NCBI RefSeq assembly: GCF_012689525.1
Contig: NZ_CP051516.1
Location: 3,472,001-3,536,000, forward strand
Origin: Paraburkholderia aromaticivorans
GTDB lineage: Bacteria; Pseudomonadota; Gammaproteobacteria; Burkholderiales; Burkholderiaceae
Length of the DNA stretch: 64,000 nucleotides
Direction: 5' to 3'
The position numbers were made by a program, and so were the translations under genes. The notes beneath the pieces were generated by a model. The model saw only the letters and a list, made by a program, of their open reading frames with translations, did not search any database and was not told where the DNA came from. The stretch's first letter is position 1. Every line of letters starts with the position of its first letter. Positions 48,684-62,116 of the stretch are shown one piece after another.

Positions 48684-49988
48684 TCAGGGTTGAGCGAGCG
48701 CGGCGAAGCGCTCGAAATAATCGGGAAACGTCTTGCCGACGCACTTCGGGTCGTTGATCCGCACCGGCACGCCGCCGAGACTCACCAGCGAGAAGCACAT
48801 GGCCATGCGGTGATCGTCGTAGGTGTCGATAGCGGCGTTCGGAGTCAGCTTTTCAGGCGGTTCGATGACGAGATAATCCTCGCCCTCCTGCACTTTGGCG
48901 CCGACCTTGCGAAGCTCCGTTGCCATCGCGGCGAGCCGGTCGGTTTCCTTCACACGCCAGCTCGCGATGTTGCGCAACGTGGTCGCGCCGTCCGCGAACA
49001 GCGCCGCGACGGCGATCGTCATCGCGGCATCGGGAATCAGGTTGCAGTCCATGTCGATCGGCTCGAGCTTGCCGCTGTCGTGGCCGACACCGCGCACTTC
49101 GATCCAGTCGTCGCCCATCTGCAGGTTCGCGCCCATCTTGATGAGCGCATCGGCAAAGCCGACGTCGCCCTGGATGCTGGCCCGGCCGACGCCCTCCACT
49201 TTCAGCGGCCCGCCGCCAAGCGCGCCGGCCGCGAGGAAATACGAAGCGGACGACGCATCGCCCTCCACCATGATCGTGCCCGGCGACTGATACCGCTGCC
49301 CCGCCGGCACGACGAACTGATGCCAGCCATGGCGTTCGACCTTGATGCCGAAGCGCTCCATCAGCTTGATGGTGATCTCGATGTACGGCTTCGAGATGAG
49401 CTCGCCGTCCACCTGCACGGTGCTAACGCCGCTCTCGGTGCGCAAAAGCGGCAGCGTCATGAGCAGCGAGGTCAGGAACTGGCTCGACACGTCGCCGCGC
49501 ACGGTGATCGGCGCGTCGGCGTTGATTTGCCCCGGGCGGATTCGCAGCGGCGGATAGCCTTCGTTCTCTTCGTAATCGATCTTCGCGCCGAGCTGGCGCA
49601 GGCCGTCGACCAGATCGCCGATCGGCCGCTCGTGCATGCGCGGCACGCCATGGATGCGGTAGTCGCCGCCGTTGACCGCCAGCGCCGCCGTCAGCGGACG
49701 CACCGCCGTGCCGGCGTTGCCGAGAAACAGGTCGGCCGTGCGCGCCGTAAACGCGCCGCGCGTGCCGGTCACGACGCAGGTGTCGCCGTCGCGCTTCAGA
49801 CGCACGCCGAGCTTTTCGAGCGCGTCGAGCATCACGCGGGTGTCGTCGGAGTCGAGCAGATTCGTGATCGTCGTTTCGCCTTCGGCGAGCGCGGCGAGCA
49901 GCAGCACCCGGTTCGAAATGCTCTTCGAGCCAGGCAGACGAACCGTGCCGGACGCGCGGGAAAACGGTCCGAGATCGAGGAATTCCAT
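48684..49988 (-). CDS. aroA: 3-phosphoshikimate 1-carboxyvinyltransferase (EPSP synthase)
   Basis: 434 residues from the ATG at 49988 ([14 protein letters not shown]). Class I type with [17 protein letters not shown] and [15 protein letters not shown] around the PEP site, and DYFERFAAL at the end. Shikimate pathway. 19 bases after tyrA. Confidence 0.97.
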   Translation of the reverse strand: MEFLDLGPFSRASGTVRLPGSKSISNRVLLLAALAEGETTITNLLDSDDTRVMLDALEKLGVRLKRDGDTCVVTGTRGAFTARTADLFLGNAGTAVRPLTAALAVNGGDYRIHGVPRMHERPIGDLVDGLRQLGAKIDYEENEGYPPLRIRPGQINADAPITVRGDVSSQFLTSLLMTLPLLRTESGVSTVQVDGELISKPYIEITIKLMERFGIKVERHGWHQFVVPAGQRYQSPGTIMVEGDASSASYFLAAGALGGGPLKVEGVGRASIQGDVGFADALIKMGANLQMGDDWIEVRGVGHDSGKLEPIDMDCNLIPDAAMTIAVAALFADGATTLRNIASWRVKETDRLAAMATELRKVGAKVQEGEDYLVIEPPEKLTPNAAIDTYDDHRMAMCFSLVSLGGVPVRINDPKCVGKTFPDYFERFAALAQP

Positions 49989-50007
49989 GATTGAGTCCAG
50001 TTTCCGG

Positions 50008-50949
50008 TTATTTCGACGCGTCGCTATTGGCGACGCCGGCCGCGCGCTGTTCCTGCCATTCGGTGCGCGCCACGCGCGAGCGCGCGAACACGGTTTCGAG
50101 GGCGGCGCCGTCGGCGGCTTCGATGGCGGCGCGCAGGCGCGCGAGCACGACCGTGTAGGCGTCGAGTTCATCGAGTAGCGCGACGCGATTGGCCACGCAC
50201 ACGTCACGCCACATTTCCGGGCTCGACGCGGCAATGCGCGTGAAGTCGCGAAAACCGCCCGCAGCGAACGAGAATTTCAGCGCGGCGTCGGGCGAATTGA
50301 GAATCTGCTCGACCAGCGCGAACGAGAGCACGTGCGGCAAATGGCTGACCGACGCGAGCACGCGGTCGTGCTGCTCGGGCGCCATGTTGCGCACGAGCGC
50401 GCCCGTGGCGCGCCACATCGCCGCGACGCGCTCCACGTCGGCGGGCGCGTTCTCAGGTAGCGGGCACAACACCACATTGCGGCCCACATACAGGTCGGGC
50501 AAGGCCGCTTCCACACCGCTTGCCTCGCGGCCGGCAATCGGATGCCCCGGCACGAACTGGCCGATGCGCGCGCCGAGCGCCGCGCGGGCAGCGGCGACCA
50601 CGTCCGATTTGGTGCTGCCGGCGTCGGTGACGATCGTCGCGGCATCGAGAAACGGAGCGATGCGTTCGAGCAGCGGCTGCGTCTGCGCGACGGGCGCGGC
50701 CAGCAGCACGAAGTCGGCGCCGCTAAGCGCTTCAATGAGTGCAGCGTCGTCGTTCAGCGCCGCCGAACCGTCGATCACACCCAGCTCCAGAGCGCGCTCA
50801 GTCGATGCGGACGAACGCCCGACACCGATCATCTTGCGCGCACCCTCGGCCTCACCGCGCTCGCGCAACGCGCGCGCAAGCGATCCGCCGATCAGGCCGA
50901 CACCGAAAATTACCAGCTTGTTAAATGAAAACGCGGCCACGTCGGTCAC
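50008..50949 (-). CDS. tyrA: Prephenate dehydrogenase
   Basis: 313 residues from a GTG at 50949 (reading [16 protein letters not shown]); the open frame extends to a TTG at 50991 that has no support. NAD motif [23 protein letters not shown], and [16 protein letters not shown]. Makes 4-hydroxyphenylpyruvate for tyrosine. Between hisC and aroA. Confidence 0.93.
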   Translation of the reverse strand: MTDVAAFSFNKLVIFGVGLIGGSLARALRERGEAEGARKMIGVGRSSASTERALELGVIDGSAALNDDAALIEALSGADFVLLAAPVAQTQPLLERIAPFLDAATIVTDAGSTKSDVVAAARAALGARIGQFVPGHPIAGREASGVEAALPDLYVGRNVVLCPLPENAPADVERVAAMWRATGALVRNMAPEQHDRVLASVSHLPHVLSFALVEQILNSPDAALKFSFAAGGFRDFTRIAASSPEMWRDVCVANRVALLDELDAYTVVLARLRAAIEAADGAALETVFARSRVARTEWQEQRAAGVANSDASK

Positions 50950-51001
50950 AGATAAAGCGCGCCTTTCATGCCGACGAGGCGCGCGGGTCAAGGGTTACCG
51001 C

Positions 51002-52114
51002 TTACGCGGTGGCGAGCGTCTTTTCGAGCGCCGCGATAAATGCTTCGTTTTCTTCCGGTAGGCCGATCGTGATGCGCAGCCACTGCGGCAAACCGTAGTT
51101 ACCGACCGGACGGACGATCACGCCTTGCTTCAGCAATTCGAGGTTGACGCGATTGCCGGCCGCATCGTCGTTGCCGACACGCACCAGCACGAAGTTGCCA
51201 TCCGACGGCACATACTCCAGGCCGAGCTTGTCGAACGCTTCAGTCAGACGGCGATAGCCCTGCGCGTTCAGCGCCGCGCTCTTTTCCAGAAACGCCTTGT
51301 CGTTCAGCGCGGCGATCGCCGCGGCTTGCGCGAGCGTGTTCACATTGAACGGCTGACGCACACGATTGAGCAAATCGGTCAGTTCAGGTTGTGCGATCGC
51401 GAAACCCACGCGCAAACCCGCGAGGCCGAAGGCCTTCGAGAACGTGCGCGACACCAGCAGATTCGGATAGCGGCGCACCCACGCGATCGAGTCGTAGCGC
51501 TTCTCTTCCGGCAGATATTCCGTGTACGCCTCGTCCAGCACGACGACCACGTTGCGCGGCACCTTGTCGAGAAACGCCTCGAGCTTCGGGCCTTCGATAA
51601 ACGTGCCGGTCGGGTTGTTCGGATTGGCGACGAAAATCAGGCGCGTGTCGTCGGTGACGGCGGCGAGCATCGCGTCGAGATCGTGACCGTATTTGACAGC
51701 CGGCACGACAATCGCGCGCGCGCCCAAGCCTTGCGTGGCCAACGCGTAAACCGCGAACGAGTACTGTGCATAGACGATCGACTGACCCTTTTCCACAAAC
51801 GCGTGCGCGGCGATTTCGAGGATGTCGTTGCTGCCGTTGCCGAGCGTGACCCAGTCGGCCGGCACGCCGTAGCGCTCGCTCAGCGCCGCCTTCAACTCGA
51901 ACGCATTTGCGTCCGGGTAGCGGCCCAGTTCGCTCGCGGCCTGCGCCATGGCGCGCTGCGCCGACTCCGGCATGCCGAGCGGATTTTCGTTCGACGCGAG
52001 TTTCACGATGGTCGCTTCGTCCAGACCGAACTCGCGGGCCACTTCCGAAATCGGTTTGCCTGCGATGTAAGGCGCAATCGCGCGCACGTAGGAAGGACCG
52101 AAAGACGCTGTCAT
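51002..52114 (-). CDS. hisC: Histidinol-phosphate aminotransferase
   Basis: 370 residues from the ATG at 52114 with GGAGATTCTC upstream. PLP Lys in SRTFSKAFGLAGLRVGF, plus NPNNPTGTF and LDEAYTEY. Sitting between pheA and tyrA, it probably also serves as aromatic aminotransferase (inference from context). Confidence 0.93.
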   Translation of the reverse strand: MTASFGPSYVRAIAPYIAGKPISEVAREFGLDEATIVKLASNENPLGMPESAQRAMAQAASELGRYPDANAFELKAALSERYGVPADWVTLGNGSNDILEIAAHAFVEKGQSIVYAQYSFAVYALATQGLGARAIVVPAVKYGHDLDAMLAAVTDDTRLIFVANPNNPTGTFIEGPKLEAFLDKVPRNVVVVLDEAYTEYLPEEKRYDSIAWVRRYPNLLVSRTFSKAFGLAGLRVGFAIAQPELTDLLNRVRQPFNVNTLAQAAAIAALNDKAFLEKSAALNAQGYRRLTEAFDKLGLEYVPSDGNFVLVRVGNDDAAGNRVNLELLKQGVIVRPVGNYGLPQWLRITIGLPEENEAFIAALEKTLATA

Positions 52115-52204
52115 GAGAATCTCCGAACGACTATGAGTAATTGAATGCGCGGCGGCCGCCACGCGATGCTGCGGGCCGCCGCTTGAATGTCCGCTTGAAT
52201 TTCA

Positions 52205-53287
52205 TTAACGGGCGCGCGGATACGAGCCCAGAATCTTCAGGAACGCGGCCTTCTCGCCGAGTTCGGTGAGCGCGGCGGCGACCGCCGGATCGTCGCGATG
52301 CCCTTCGACGTCGATGTAGAAGTAGTACTCCCACGTGCCGACGCGCGCCGGGCGCGATTCGAAGCGGGTCATGGACACGCTGTGACGCGCCAGCGGCTCC
52401 AGCAGCTTGACCATCGCGCCCGGTTCGTTCACGACCGACACAATCAGCGACGTCTGGTCATAACCGCTCGGGCCGGCCGGCTGCTTGCCGATCATCACGA
52501 AGCGCGTGCGGTTGTGCGGATCGTCCTGAATCAGCGCATACGCCACTTGCAGGCCGTAATGGGTCGCGGCGCGATCGCCGGCGATCGCCGCCACGGTCGG
52601 ATCCTCCGCTGCAATGCGTGCCGCTTCGGCATTGCTCGACACAGCCTGGCGCTCGAGATGCGGCGCGTTGGTCGACAGCCAGCGCTGGCATTGGGCGAGC
52701 GCCTGCGCATGCGCGCACACGCGCGTCACGCCAGTGAGGCCGCCGTTCAGCGTCAACAGATTGTGGTGGATTGGCAAAGCCAGTTCGCCGCCAATCGTGA
52801 GTTGCGTTTGCAACAGCAGATCGAGCGTGCGCGACACCGCGCCTTCGGTCGAATTCTCGACCGGCACGACGCCGAATTCCGCGGCGCCGGCTTCGACCGA
52901 GCGAAACACTTCGTCGATCGACGGACACGGCAGGCCTTCGATCGACTGACCGAAGTATTCGTGCATCGCCTGTTCGCTGTAGGTGCCGACCGGGCCGAGG
53001 TATGCAGCCTTGATGGTCTTCTCGAGCGCGCGGCTCGCGGCCATGATCTCGCGCCAGATCGCGCTGATATGCTCACCCGCGAGCGGCCCTTCGCTCATGT
53101 CCTGCAGGCGCGCGATCACCTGCTGTTCACGCTCGGGCCGGAACACCGGCGCGTTGAAATGCTTCTTGACTTCGCCCACTTCGAGCGCCACGGCGGCGCG
53201 CTGATTGAGAAGCGCGATCAACTGCGCGTCGAGCGCGTCGATGCGTTCGCGAAGTGGTTTGAGTCGGGTATTGAGTTCGTCGTCCAT
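52205..53287 (-). CDS. pheA: Chorismate mutase / prephenate dehydratase (P-protein)
   Basis: 360 residues. Chorismate mutase at residues 1-90 (RIDALDAQLIALLNQRAAVA), prephenate dehydratase at about 95-270 (YLGPVGTYSEQAMHEYFG; VPVENSTEGAV), then a C-terminal ACT domain with the Phe-binding ESRP motif (FESRPARVG), so feedback inhibition by Phe is expected. Confidence 0.96.
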   Translation of the reverse strand: MDDELNTRLKPLRERIDALDAQLIALLNQRAAVALEVGEVKKHFNAPVFRPEREQQVIARLQDMSEGPLAGEHISAIWREIMAASRALEKTIKAAYLGPVGTYSEQAMHEYFGQSIEGLPCPSIDEVFRSVEAGAAEFGVVPVENSTEGAVSRTLDLLLQTQLTIGGELALPIHHNLLTLNGGLTGVTRVCAHAQALAQCQRWLSTNAPHLERQAVSSNAEAARIAAEDPTVAAIAGDRAATHYGLQVAYALIQDDPHNRTRFVMIGKQPAGPSGYDQTSLIVSVVNEPGAMVKLLEPLARHSVSMTRFESRPARVGTWEYYFYIDVEGHRDDPAVAAALTELGEKAAFLKILGSYPRAR

Positions 53288-53351
53288 GCGTGAAAACGGC
53301 CCTGCCGGGTAACTGCTGGAAAGGATGCGCGCGCCTGCTAGCCAGTGTGGC

Positions 53352-54434
53352 TCAGGCGCTGCGCTGTTCGAATTCCTTCATGTATTCGACAAGCGCTTTG
53401 ACGCCCTCGAGCGGGACGGCGTTATAAATCGACGCCCGCATGCCGCCGACGGACTTGTGGCCCTTTAGCTGCACCATTCCCCGCGCTTTCGCGCCGGCCA
53501 GGAAATCTTCGTTGCGCGACTCGTCGGCGAGGAAAAACGGTACGTTCATCCGCGAGCGCGAGCCACGTTCGACCTTGTTCAGATAGAAGCGGCTCGAGTC
53601 GATCGCGTCGTACAGCAGTTTCGACTTCTCGAGATTACGCGCTTCCATCGCGGCAAGGCCGCCCTGCTTCTTCAACCACTTGAACACCAGCCCGGCGATG
53701 TAGATTGCGTACGTGGGCGGCGTGTTGTACATCGAATTGTTTTCGGCGACGGTCTTCCATTCGAACGCCGACGGGCAGATCGATTGCGCACGATCCAGCA
53801 TGTCTTCGCGCACGATCACCACCGTCACGCCGGCCATGCCGATGTTCTTCTGCGCGCCGCCGAACAGCACGCCGTATTTGGCGATGTCCATGGGACGCGA
53901 CAGGATATGCGACGAGGCGTCGGCCACGAGCGGAATATCGCTGAGATCGGGAATCTCGAACGTCTCGACGCCGTGGATCGTCTCGTTCGTGCACAGATGC
54001 ACGTAAGCCGGGTCGTCCGACAGTTGCCATTCCGAGCGCGCGGGCGCGCGCGTGAAACCGTCGGCCGTCTGACCGCTCGCCGCCAGATGTACGGTGCCGT
54101 ACTTCTGCGCTTCCTTGAATGACTTCTGCGACCAGGAACCCGTCACGATGAAATCCGCGCGCGGCTTCGCGCCCATCAGATTCATCGGCACGATTGCGTT
54201 CTCGCCGAGACCACCGCCTTGCAGGAACAGAATGCGATGGCTCGCAGGCACCTCGAGCAGGTCGCGCAAATCGACGAGCGCTTCCTCGTGGATCGACATG
54301 AACTCTTTCCCGCGATGGCTCATTTCCATCACGCTCATGCCGCTGCCTTGCCAATCGAGCATTTCGTCGGCGGCTTGACTCAGCACTTCTTCGGGCATGG
54401 CCGCGGGGCCGGCGGAGAAATTAAAGACGCGCAT
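53352..54434 (-). CDS. serC: Phosphoserine aminotransferase
   Basis: 360 residues from the ATG at 54434 ([18 protein letters not shown]). Serine and PLP synthesis. PLP Lys in [20 protein letters not shown]-like substrate region, and a C-terminal [15 protein letters not shown]. First gene of the serC-pheA-hisC-tyrA-aroA block. Confidence 0.97.
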   Translation of the reverse strand: MRVFNFSAGPAAMPEEVLSQAADEMLDWQGSGMSVMEMSHRGKEFMSIHEEALVDLRDLLEVPASHRILFLQGGGLGENAIVPMNLMGAKPRADFIVTGSWSQKSFKEAQKYGTVHLAASGQTADGFTRAPARSEWQLSDDPAYVHLCTNETIHGVETFEIPDLSDIPLVADASSHILSRPMDIAKYGVLFGGAQKNIGMAGVTVVIVREDMLDRAQSICPSAFEWKTVAENNSMYNTPPTYAIYIAGLVFKWLKKQGGLAAMEARNLEKSKLLYDAIDSSRFYLNKVERGSRSRMNVPFFLADESRNEDFLAGAKARGMVQLKGHKSVGGMRASIYNAVPLEGVKALVEYMKEFEQRSA

Positions 54435-54745
54435 CGTGAGATCCTGGAAGCAGGCGCAAAAAAAGGAAAAACGCGCAAAGATCGGCGAAGTTGGCAGCCG
54501 GGCAAACAACCACCGTGAAGCTGACAACGCAATTTTTGCCGGCGCGATTTTCTGACGCGGATTTCGGACCATTTCGCGCCGAAAAAGAAAATGGCCGTCT
54601 GCGCGTGTGCGCAAACGGCCATTATCGCATTGTCACCGCCAAGCCGCCAAACCCAGCGCGCCATCGAGCCTACGAGGCGGACCTGCCAGGCGGCGGCTAG
54701 CGCGATGTCAGCGCAGCCTTTCGACCTTTTGCTTGTTGACTAAGA
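54435..54745. other. Intergenic region between serC and the DUF2059 gene
   Basis: 311 bases, no gene. Holds the minus-strand terminator at 54582-54623; transcription of the serC block must start between this and 54434. Confidence 0.55.
54582..54623 (-). terminator. Terminator after the DUF2059 gene
   Basis: On the minus strand AATGGCCGT-T-TGCGC-ACAC-GCGCA-G-ACGGCCATT, a 14-bp stem with one mismatch, followed by TTTTCTTTTT. Confidence 0.85.
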
Positions 54746-55348
54746 TTACTTAGCCGGCTTGACCGAAGCGACTTCCTTGTCGGCCTGGTCACGCGTTGCC
54801 TTGATCGATTGCGGCATGTACTTTTGCATCAAGCCGTTCACGACGTCGCGGCCAACCTGGTCTTGCACCTGGATGAACTTGCGGCCGGTCGGGCTCTTGT
54901 AGAACGCCGTCAGATCCTTGATTTCCGACGTGCTGTAGTACTTCGCGTACGCGTCGTACTGAGCTTGCATGGCGTCCTGACGGAAATTGTCCGTGGCGAA
55001 CACCTGGCCTGCGCCGTCAACCAGCTTCGGCACTGCGTTCTTTTGCAGCGTCGGGACGGAAGCCTGCTTCTGCTTGTCCGTCATCGTCTTGTTTTCGCTC
55101 AGCGCGTCCGACAGGATGGCCGGAACCAGCTGCTTGGCTTGCATCTGGGCGCTGTTGCCGATCGCGCCGACGAGCTTCTGCGCGTCGATTGCGTCCAACA
55201 GGTCCTTGATTGCAGCCTGCTTGGCCGGATCAACCGGTGCTGCGGCAGCAGCCGGAGCCGCCGGAGCCGGGCTCTGAAGCGCTTGAGCCATGGCAAAGGT
55301 CGGCACGAGGGCAGCCAGCAACATCAGTTGTTTGAATCGTTTTTGCAT
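54746..55348 (-). CDS. DUF2059 exported protein
   Basis: 200 residues from the ATG at 55348 (GGGAG five bases upstream; the adjacent ATG at 55351 is too close to it). Signal peptide to AMAQ. An Ala/Pro linker, then the DUF2059 helical domain ending YYSTSEIKDLTAFYKSPTGRKFIQ. Periplasmic, function unknown; widely conserved between gyrA and serC in this group. Confidence 0.9.
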   Translation of the reverse strand: MQKRFKQLMLLAALVPTFAMAQALQSPAPAAPAAAAAPVDPAKQAAIKDLLDAIDAQKLVGAIGNSAQMQAKQLVPAILSDALSENKTMTDKQKQASVPTLQKNAVPKLVDGAGQVFATDNFRQDAMQAQYDAYAKYYSTSEIKDLTAFYKSPTGRKFIQVQDQVGRDVVNGLMQKYMPQSIKATRDQADKEVASVKPAK

Positions 55349-55471
55349 CATTACTCCCTAATAGAAATGAACTTGAGCAGCAAGCCGCGCGGGACACGTA
55401 TCAGCCCGACACGCCATTATTCCCGGCGCAGCTTTCAACTAATCACTGAGACTGTAAGACGCTGACGCGAA

Positions 55472-58108
<2,637 letters not shown>

Positions 58109-58594
58109 TATCCGTATCTTTTACGTGCCAAGACGACGGCTTAATTTCAATTCGCCGCGCCTTCGCGTAAGCATTGCAGGCGCAACGCATCACGCGATTC
58201 TAACATGCCGCGAATCCGCTCCCGACGAAGGTACGTATACCTATTAGTGGGACGCGCACGAAGCGTTTCCCGACGCTTATTTTTTAGACCGGTCAGGCTC
58301 GATTCGTGCGTGGGGCAATTCGCCGCTCAGCCATGACTGGCGGAGCCTCCAGGGAATTGCTTTTGTTGCGCATGCACCACAATTGGAGGGTGATTCGATC
58401 GGGGGCGGATTTTTTTATCGTTGGAAGGGAACGATATGGCAAAATGCCAACGCACAAAGAGTTAGACACTGCTCGAAGTCTACACAGCACGTTTTTTGTT
58501 CTACACCGATGTTATACTTCGAGCAATGTATGACTTGTCTTCGTCAACAGGCTCGCAGTAAACCTGCGGTAATCTCAATTTCGAGAGGAGAAAT
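58109..58594. other. Divergent gyrA-ompA intergenic region
   Basis: 486 bases. Candidate -10 elements are TAGAAT for gyrA (minus, 58202-58197) and TATACT for the OmpA gene (plus, 58513-58518). A weak AAGCGT-TTCCCG-ACGCTT hairpin followed by ATTTTTT (58261-58285) is present on the plus strand. No coding frame is convincing. Confidence 0.5.
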
Positions 58595-59242
58595 ATGAAT
58601 AAACTTTCAAAGCTCGCGTTCATTGCAGCTACCGCGGTTATGGCTGCATCCGCCATGGCACAGTCGGTGCCGGCGTCGCGACAAGCTACGAACGACAACT
58701 GGGTGAATGGTACCGGCGAATACGTGTGGATGAACGGCACGAACGAGCTGTGCTGGCGCGATGCATTCTGGACGCCGGCAACGGCCAACGCAAAGTGCGA
58801 TGGCGCGCTGGTTGCCCAGGCTCCGACTCCGCCGGCTCCGGTCGCACCTGCACCGGCTATTACTAGCCAGAAGATTACGTATCAAGCTGACGCACTGTTT
58901 GACTTTGACAAGGCAATCCTGAAGCCGGCTGGCAAGGAAAAGCTGGACGATCTGGCATCGAAGATCGGCGCGCTGAACCTCGAAGTCGTCGTCGCAACGG
59001 GTTACACGGACCGTATCGGTTCGGACAAGTACAACGACCGTCTGTCGCTGCGCCGTGCTCAAGCTGTGAAGGCATACCTGGTCAGCAAGGGCATCGAATC
59101 CAACCGTATCTATACGGAAGGCAAGGGCAAGCGCAACCCGGTCACGACCGGTTGCAACCAGAAGAACCACAAGCAACTCATCGCCTGCCTCGCACCGGAT
59201 CGTCGCGTGGAAGTCGAAGTTGTCGGTACTTCGAAGCAGTAA
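58595..59242 (+). CDS. OmpA-family outer-membrane/periplasmic protein
   Basis: 215 residues. Signal peptide to AMAQ; a short Trp-rich middle ([24 protein letters not shown]), a Pro/Ala hinge, then an OmpA C-terminal peptidoglycan-binding domain ([56 protein letters not shown]). It lacks the eight-stranded OmpA barrel. Ends in a textbook UUCG terminator. Confidence 0.93.
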   Translation: MNKLSKLAFIAATAVMAASAMAQSVPASRQATNDNWVNGTGEYVWMNGTNELCWRDAFWTPATANAKCDGALVAQAPTPPAPVAPAPAITSQKITYQADALFDFDKAILKPAGKEKLDDLASKIGALNLEVVVATGYTDRIGSDKYNDRLSLRRAQAVKAYLVSKGIESNRIYTEGKGKRNPVTTGCNQKNHKQLIACLAPDRRVEVEVVGTSKQ

Positions 59243-59263
59243 GCTACAAATTACCGCAGTATC

Positions 59264-59292
59264 AAAGCCCCGCTTCGGCGGGGCTTTTTTTA
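59264..59292 (+). terminator. Terminator of the OmpA-family gene
   Basis: AAAGCCCCGC-TTCG-GCGGGGCTTT followed by TTTT. Confidence 0.92.
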
Positions 59293-59435
59293 TGTCCGGC
59301 CACGTACGCGGCGCCGCATTGGGAACCGGGCCGGACCTCGAGCGGGTGGCATTTTGCCGCTCCGTCCCTCGACCTATATACTCAGGGTTTATCCTCGAGC
59401 GCCCGCTCACCGCTCTCTTCGAGGCAGCTTCCGCC

Positions 59436-60134
59436 ATGACCAACGCCGATCCCCACGAACTGCAGAAATTTAGCGATCTTGCGCATCGTTGGTGGGACCC
59501 GAATGCCGAATTCAAGCCGTTGCACGAACTCAATCCGATTCGCCTGAGCTGGATCGACACGCACGCGCATCTCGCGGGCAAGACCGTGCTGGATATCGGC
59601 TGCGGCGGCGGCATTCTGTCCGAGTCGATGGCCGGCTTGGGTGCGCACGTGAAGGGCATCGACCTGTCGACCCAAGCTTTGGGCGTGGCCGATCTTCACA
59701 GCCTTGAAAGTGGTGTAACCGTCGACTACGAAGAGATCGCCGCCGAGGCGCTCGCCGCCCGCGAGCCGGGCACGTACGACGTCGTGACCTGCATGGAAAT
59801 GCTGGAGCACGTGCCTCGGCCAGCCGCCATCGTCGAGGCGTGCAAGACGCTGGTGAAACCCGGCGGCTGGGTGTTCTTTTCCACCCTGAACCGCAACGTG
59901 AAGTCGTACCTGTTCGCCGTGATCGGCGCCGAATACATCGCGCGAATGCTGCCCAAGGGCACGCACGACTACGCGCGCTTCATTCGCCCGTCGGAACTGG
60001 CGAGCTTCGTGCGCGCCGCCGACCTGCGCACGGCCGATATCAAAGGCATCGTGTATAACCCGCTCAGCAAGCATTTCACGCTGTCCGCCGACACGAGCGT
60101 GAACTACATGCTCGCCTGCCGTCGCGACGTTTGA
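59436..60134 (+). CDS. ubiG: Ubiquinone biosynthesis O-methyltransferase
   Basis: 232 residues from the ATG at 59436 ([21 protein letters not shown]). SAM motif [16 protein letters not shown], and family blocks [12 protein letters not shown] and [22 protein letters not shown]. Performs both O-methylations of ubiquinone synthesis. Followed 31 bases later by gph. Confidence 0.97.
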   Translation: MTNADPHELQKFSDLAHRWWDPNAEFKPLHELNPIRLSWIDTHAHLAGKTVLDIGCGGGILSESMAGLGAHVKGIDLSTQALGVADLHSLESGVTVDYEEIAAEALAAREPGTYDVVTCMEMLEHVPRPAAIVEACKTLVKPGGWVFFSTLNRNVKSYLFAVIGAEYIARMLPKGTHDYARFIRPSELASFVRAADLRTADIKGIVYNPLSKHFTLSADTSVNYMLACRRDV

Positions 60135-60165
60135 TCCGCCCCGACCTGCCGGACCTATCGAATCA

Positions 60166-60879
60166 ATGAGCGATCCCACGTCCCTGCCCCAACGCGAAGA
60201 CAACGAAGATGCACTCGGTCTTTGCCATGCCGTCCTGTTCGACCTCGACGGCACGCTAGCCGACACGGCGCCCGACCTCGCGGCGGCCGTCAACAAGATG
60301 CGCCACGATCGCGGGCTCGAGATGGTGCCGCTCGAAGATCTGCGCCCGCTTGCGTCCGCCGGCGCGCGCGGGCTGATCGGCGGCGCGTTCGGGATCGGCC
60401 CCGATAGTCACGAGTTCGCGTCGATGCGCGAGGAGTTCCTCGCCAACTACGAAGCGGACCTGTGCATCGAGACCACGCTGTTTCAAGGCATTCCTGAGAT
60501 GCTCGACGAACTGGACGCACGCGGTGTGCGCTGGGGCATCGTCACGAACAAGGTTGCACGGCTCACCGAGCCGCTGATCGCACAACTCGGCCTCGAAGAG
60601 CGCGCGGGTTGTGTCGTGAGCGGCGACACCACGCCGCATTCGAAACCGCACCCGGCGCCGTTGCTGCATGCAGCGCGCGAGTTGGACGTCGTGCCGGAGC
60701 GCATCGTCTACGTTGGCGATGATCTGCGCGACGTGCAGGCCGGTTTCGCCGCCGGCATGAAAACGGTCGCAGCGGCATACGGCTACTGCGGCAACGATAT
60801 CCCGCCAACGCAATGGCACGCGCAACACGTCGTCCAATCGCCGGCTGAATTGCAGAGGCTGCTGCGCGACATCGGCTGA
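60166..60879 (+). CDS. gph: Phosphoglycolate phosphatase
   Basis: 237 residues. HAD fold: FDLDGTLADTAPDLAAAVN, VTNKVARLTEPL, KPHPAPLLHAA, YVGDDLRDVQAGFAAGM. Co-oriented with ubiG, as is common. Clears 2-phosphoglycolate. Confidence 0.94.
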   Translation: MSDPTSLPQREDNEDALGLCHAVLFDLDGTLADTAPDLAAAVNKMRHDRGLEMVPLEDLRPLASAGARGLIGGAFGIGPDSHEFASMREEFLANYEADLCIETTLFQGIPEMLDELDARGVRWGIVTNKVARLTEPLIAQLGLEERAGCVVSGDTTPHSKPHPAPLLHAARELDVVPERIVYVGDDLRDVQAGFAAGMKTVAAAYGYCGNDIPPTQWHAQHVVQSPAELQRLLRDIG

Positions 60880-60949
60880 AGCACCGACGCGGGCGGCGCA
60901 AAGCAAAAGCCGACGCTTTGCCGCGCCGCCTCACCAATGAGTCGGGACG

Positions 60950-60979
60950 TGACCGTCAATCTATTGTAAAATCTATGAT
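60950..60979 (+). promoter_or_regulatory. Candidate promoter of ssrA
   Basis: GTGACC (60950-60955), 18-base spacer, TATGAT (60974-60979); predicted start near 60986, 21 bases before mature tmRNA. Confidence 0.45.
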
Positions 60980-61006
60980 GGCTCAGAAGCTTGAGCAACG
61001 AACCGC

Positions 61007-61376
61007 GGGGGCGACCTGGTTTCGACAGGGGTTGCGAAGCGGCTAGGGCATGTCGAGGCCCCGTCACCTCGTAAATCAGCGGGAAAAACGTAACTGCAAA
61101 CGACGAAACGTTCGCACTGGCAGCCTAAGGGCCGCCGTCCTCTGCCTAGTTCACTGACGGGCTAGAGTCGCAAGACCGGTAGCAATACCGACAGAGGTCA
61201 TATACGTCAGTTAAGCCTTGGTGGTGTCACGACATCCGGGTCGAAAATCTAGTGAATCGCCGTAGTGCAGCGTGTTCGTCCGCGTCACTATGGTTAAATC
61301 AAATGACAGAACTACACATGTAGAACTAGTCGTAGAGTGCTTCTGGACGCGGGTTCGATTCCCGCCGCCTCCACCA
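61007..61376 (+). ncRNA. ssrA: tmRNA
   Basis: 370 nt. The 5' GGGGGCG (61007-61013) pairs with CGCCTCC before the encoded ACCA at the 3' end, forming the acceptor stem; the T arm GGGTTCGATTCC is near 61350. The tag frame begins at GCA 61096 and reads ANDETFALAA, stop TAA at 61126-61128. The 3' CCA is encoded. Releases stalled ribosomes with SmpB. Confidence 0.97.
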
Positions 61377-61410
61377 GAACACGTTTCAGGCTGCACCTCA
61401 AGTCTCACCG

Positions 61411-61446
61411 AAAACCCGTAAGCGGCCTGCTGCTTACGGGTTTTTC
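61411..61446 (+). terminator. Terminator of ssrA
   Basis: AACCCGTAAGC / GCTTACGGGTT stem followed by TTT. Confidence 0.9.
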
Positions 61447-61649
61447 TTATTCCTCGCGTCCTTCCCGTTGCACTCTTTCCCGCACTATCCTCTTCTTATC
61501 TCATCCCTGCGCTGTCTTCTGACGGACCCTGTTCCGATCCTCTCGCGAAGAAGCGACTGGAATAAACCATTCCGCTCAGTCGTTTGATCCTCACGCGCGC
61601 GCACGCCGTGCCTCGCGTGAGACCAACACCAAAATCAGGAGCCCACATC

Positions 61650-62009
61650 ATGCGCAAGACTCTCTTCTGCCTCGCCCTCCTCGCACTGCAACAAAGCGCT
61701 TTCGCCGAAGCGCCGAAAATCGTCGACGGGCGCTTTGTCAACGCAGACGGCATGACGCTCTACACCTTCGACAAGGACACCACGCCCGGCGCAAGCGCCT
61801 GCACCGGCGGCTGCATGAACTACTGGCCCGCAGCCACCGCTAGCGCGTCGGACAAACCGTCCGGCGACTGGACCGTGATCACTGGCGCAGACGGCAAGCC
61901 GCAATGGGCGTACAAAGGCCATCCGCTCTATCGCTACGCGGCGGACAAGCAGGCGGGAGACATGAAGGGAGAAGGCTTCAAAGACATGTGGCACACGGCA
62001 AAGCCTTAA
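61650..62009 (+). CDS. COG4315-type small exported protein
   Basis: 119 residues from the ATG at 61650 with TCAGGAG upstream. Signal peptide to AFAEAP. One unit of the secreted repeat of unknown function: MTLYTFDKDTTPGASACTGGC, NYWPAA, then WAYKGHPLYRYAADKQAGDMKGEG. Two Cys could form a disulfide. Usually found as a predicted periplasmic protein with no assigned role. Confidence 0.88.
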   Translation: MRKTLFCLALLALQQSAFAEAPKIVDGRFVNADGMTLYTFDKDTTPGASACTGGCMNYWPAATASASDKPSGDWTVITGADGKPQWAYKGHPLYRYAADKQAGDMKGEGFKDMWHTAKP

Positions 62010-62116
62010 GCGCGCGCCGCGAGGCAACAACAACCACACCAGACCGAACCTGAGAGCCAAACGGAAGACGCCGGCAGAACGCCGGCGTCGCACCAACAAC
62101 AGACGCGCGCGTCCGC

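Noticed and set aside
58306..58533. 75-residue frame between gyrA and the OmpA gene
   Set aside because: No motif or signal and no strong ribosome site; it overlaps the OmpA promoter region.
61377..61649. Genomic island at the 3' end of ssrA
   Set aside because: ssrA is a common integration site, but there is no integrase, no repeat of the tmRNA 3' end and no foreign gene after it.
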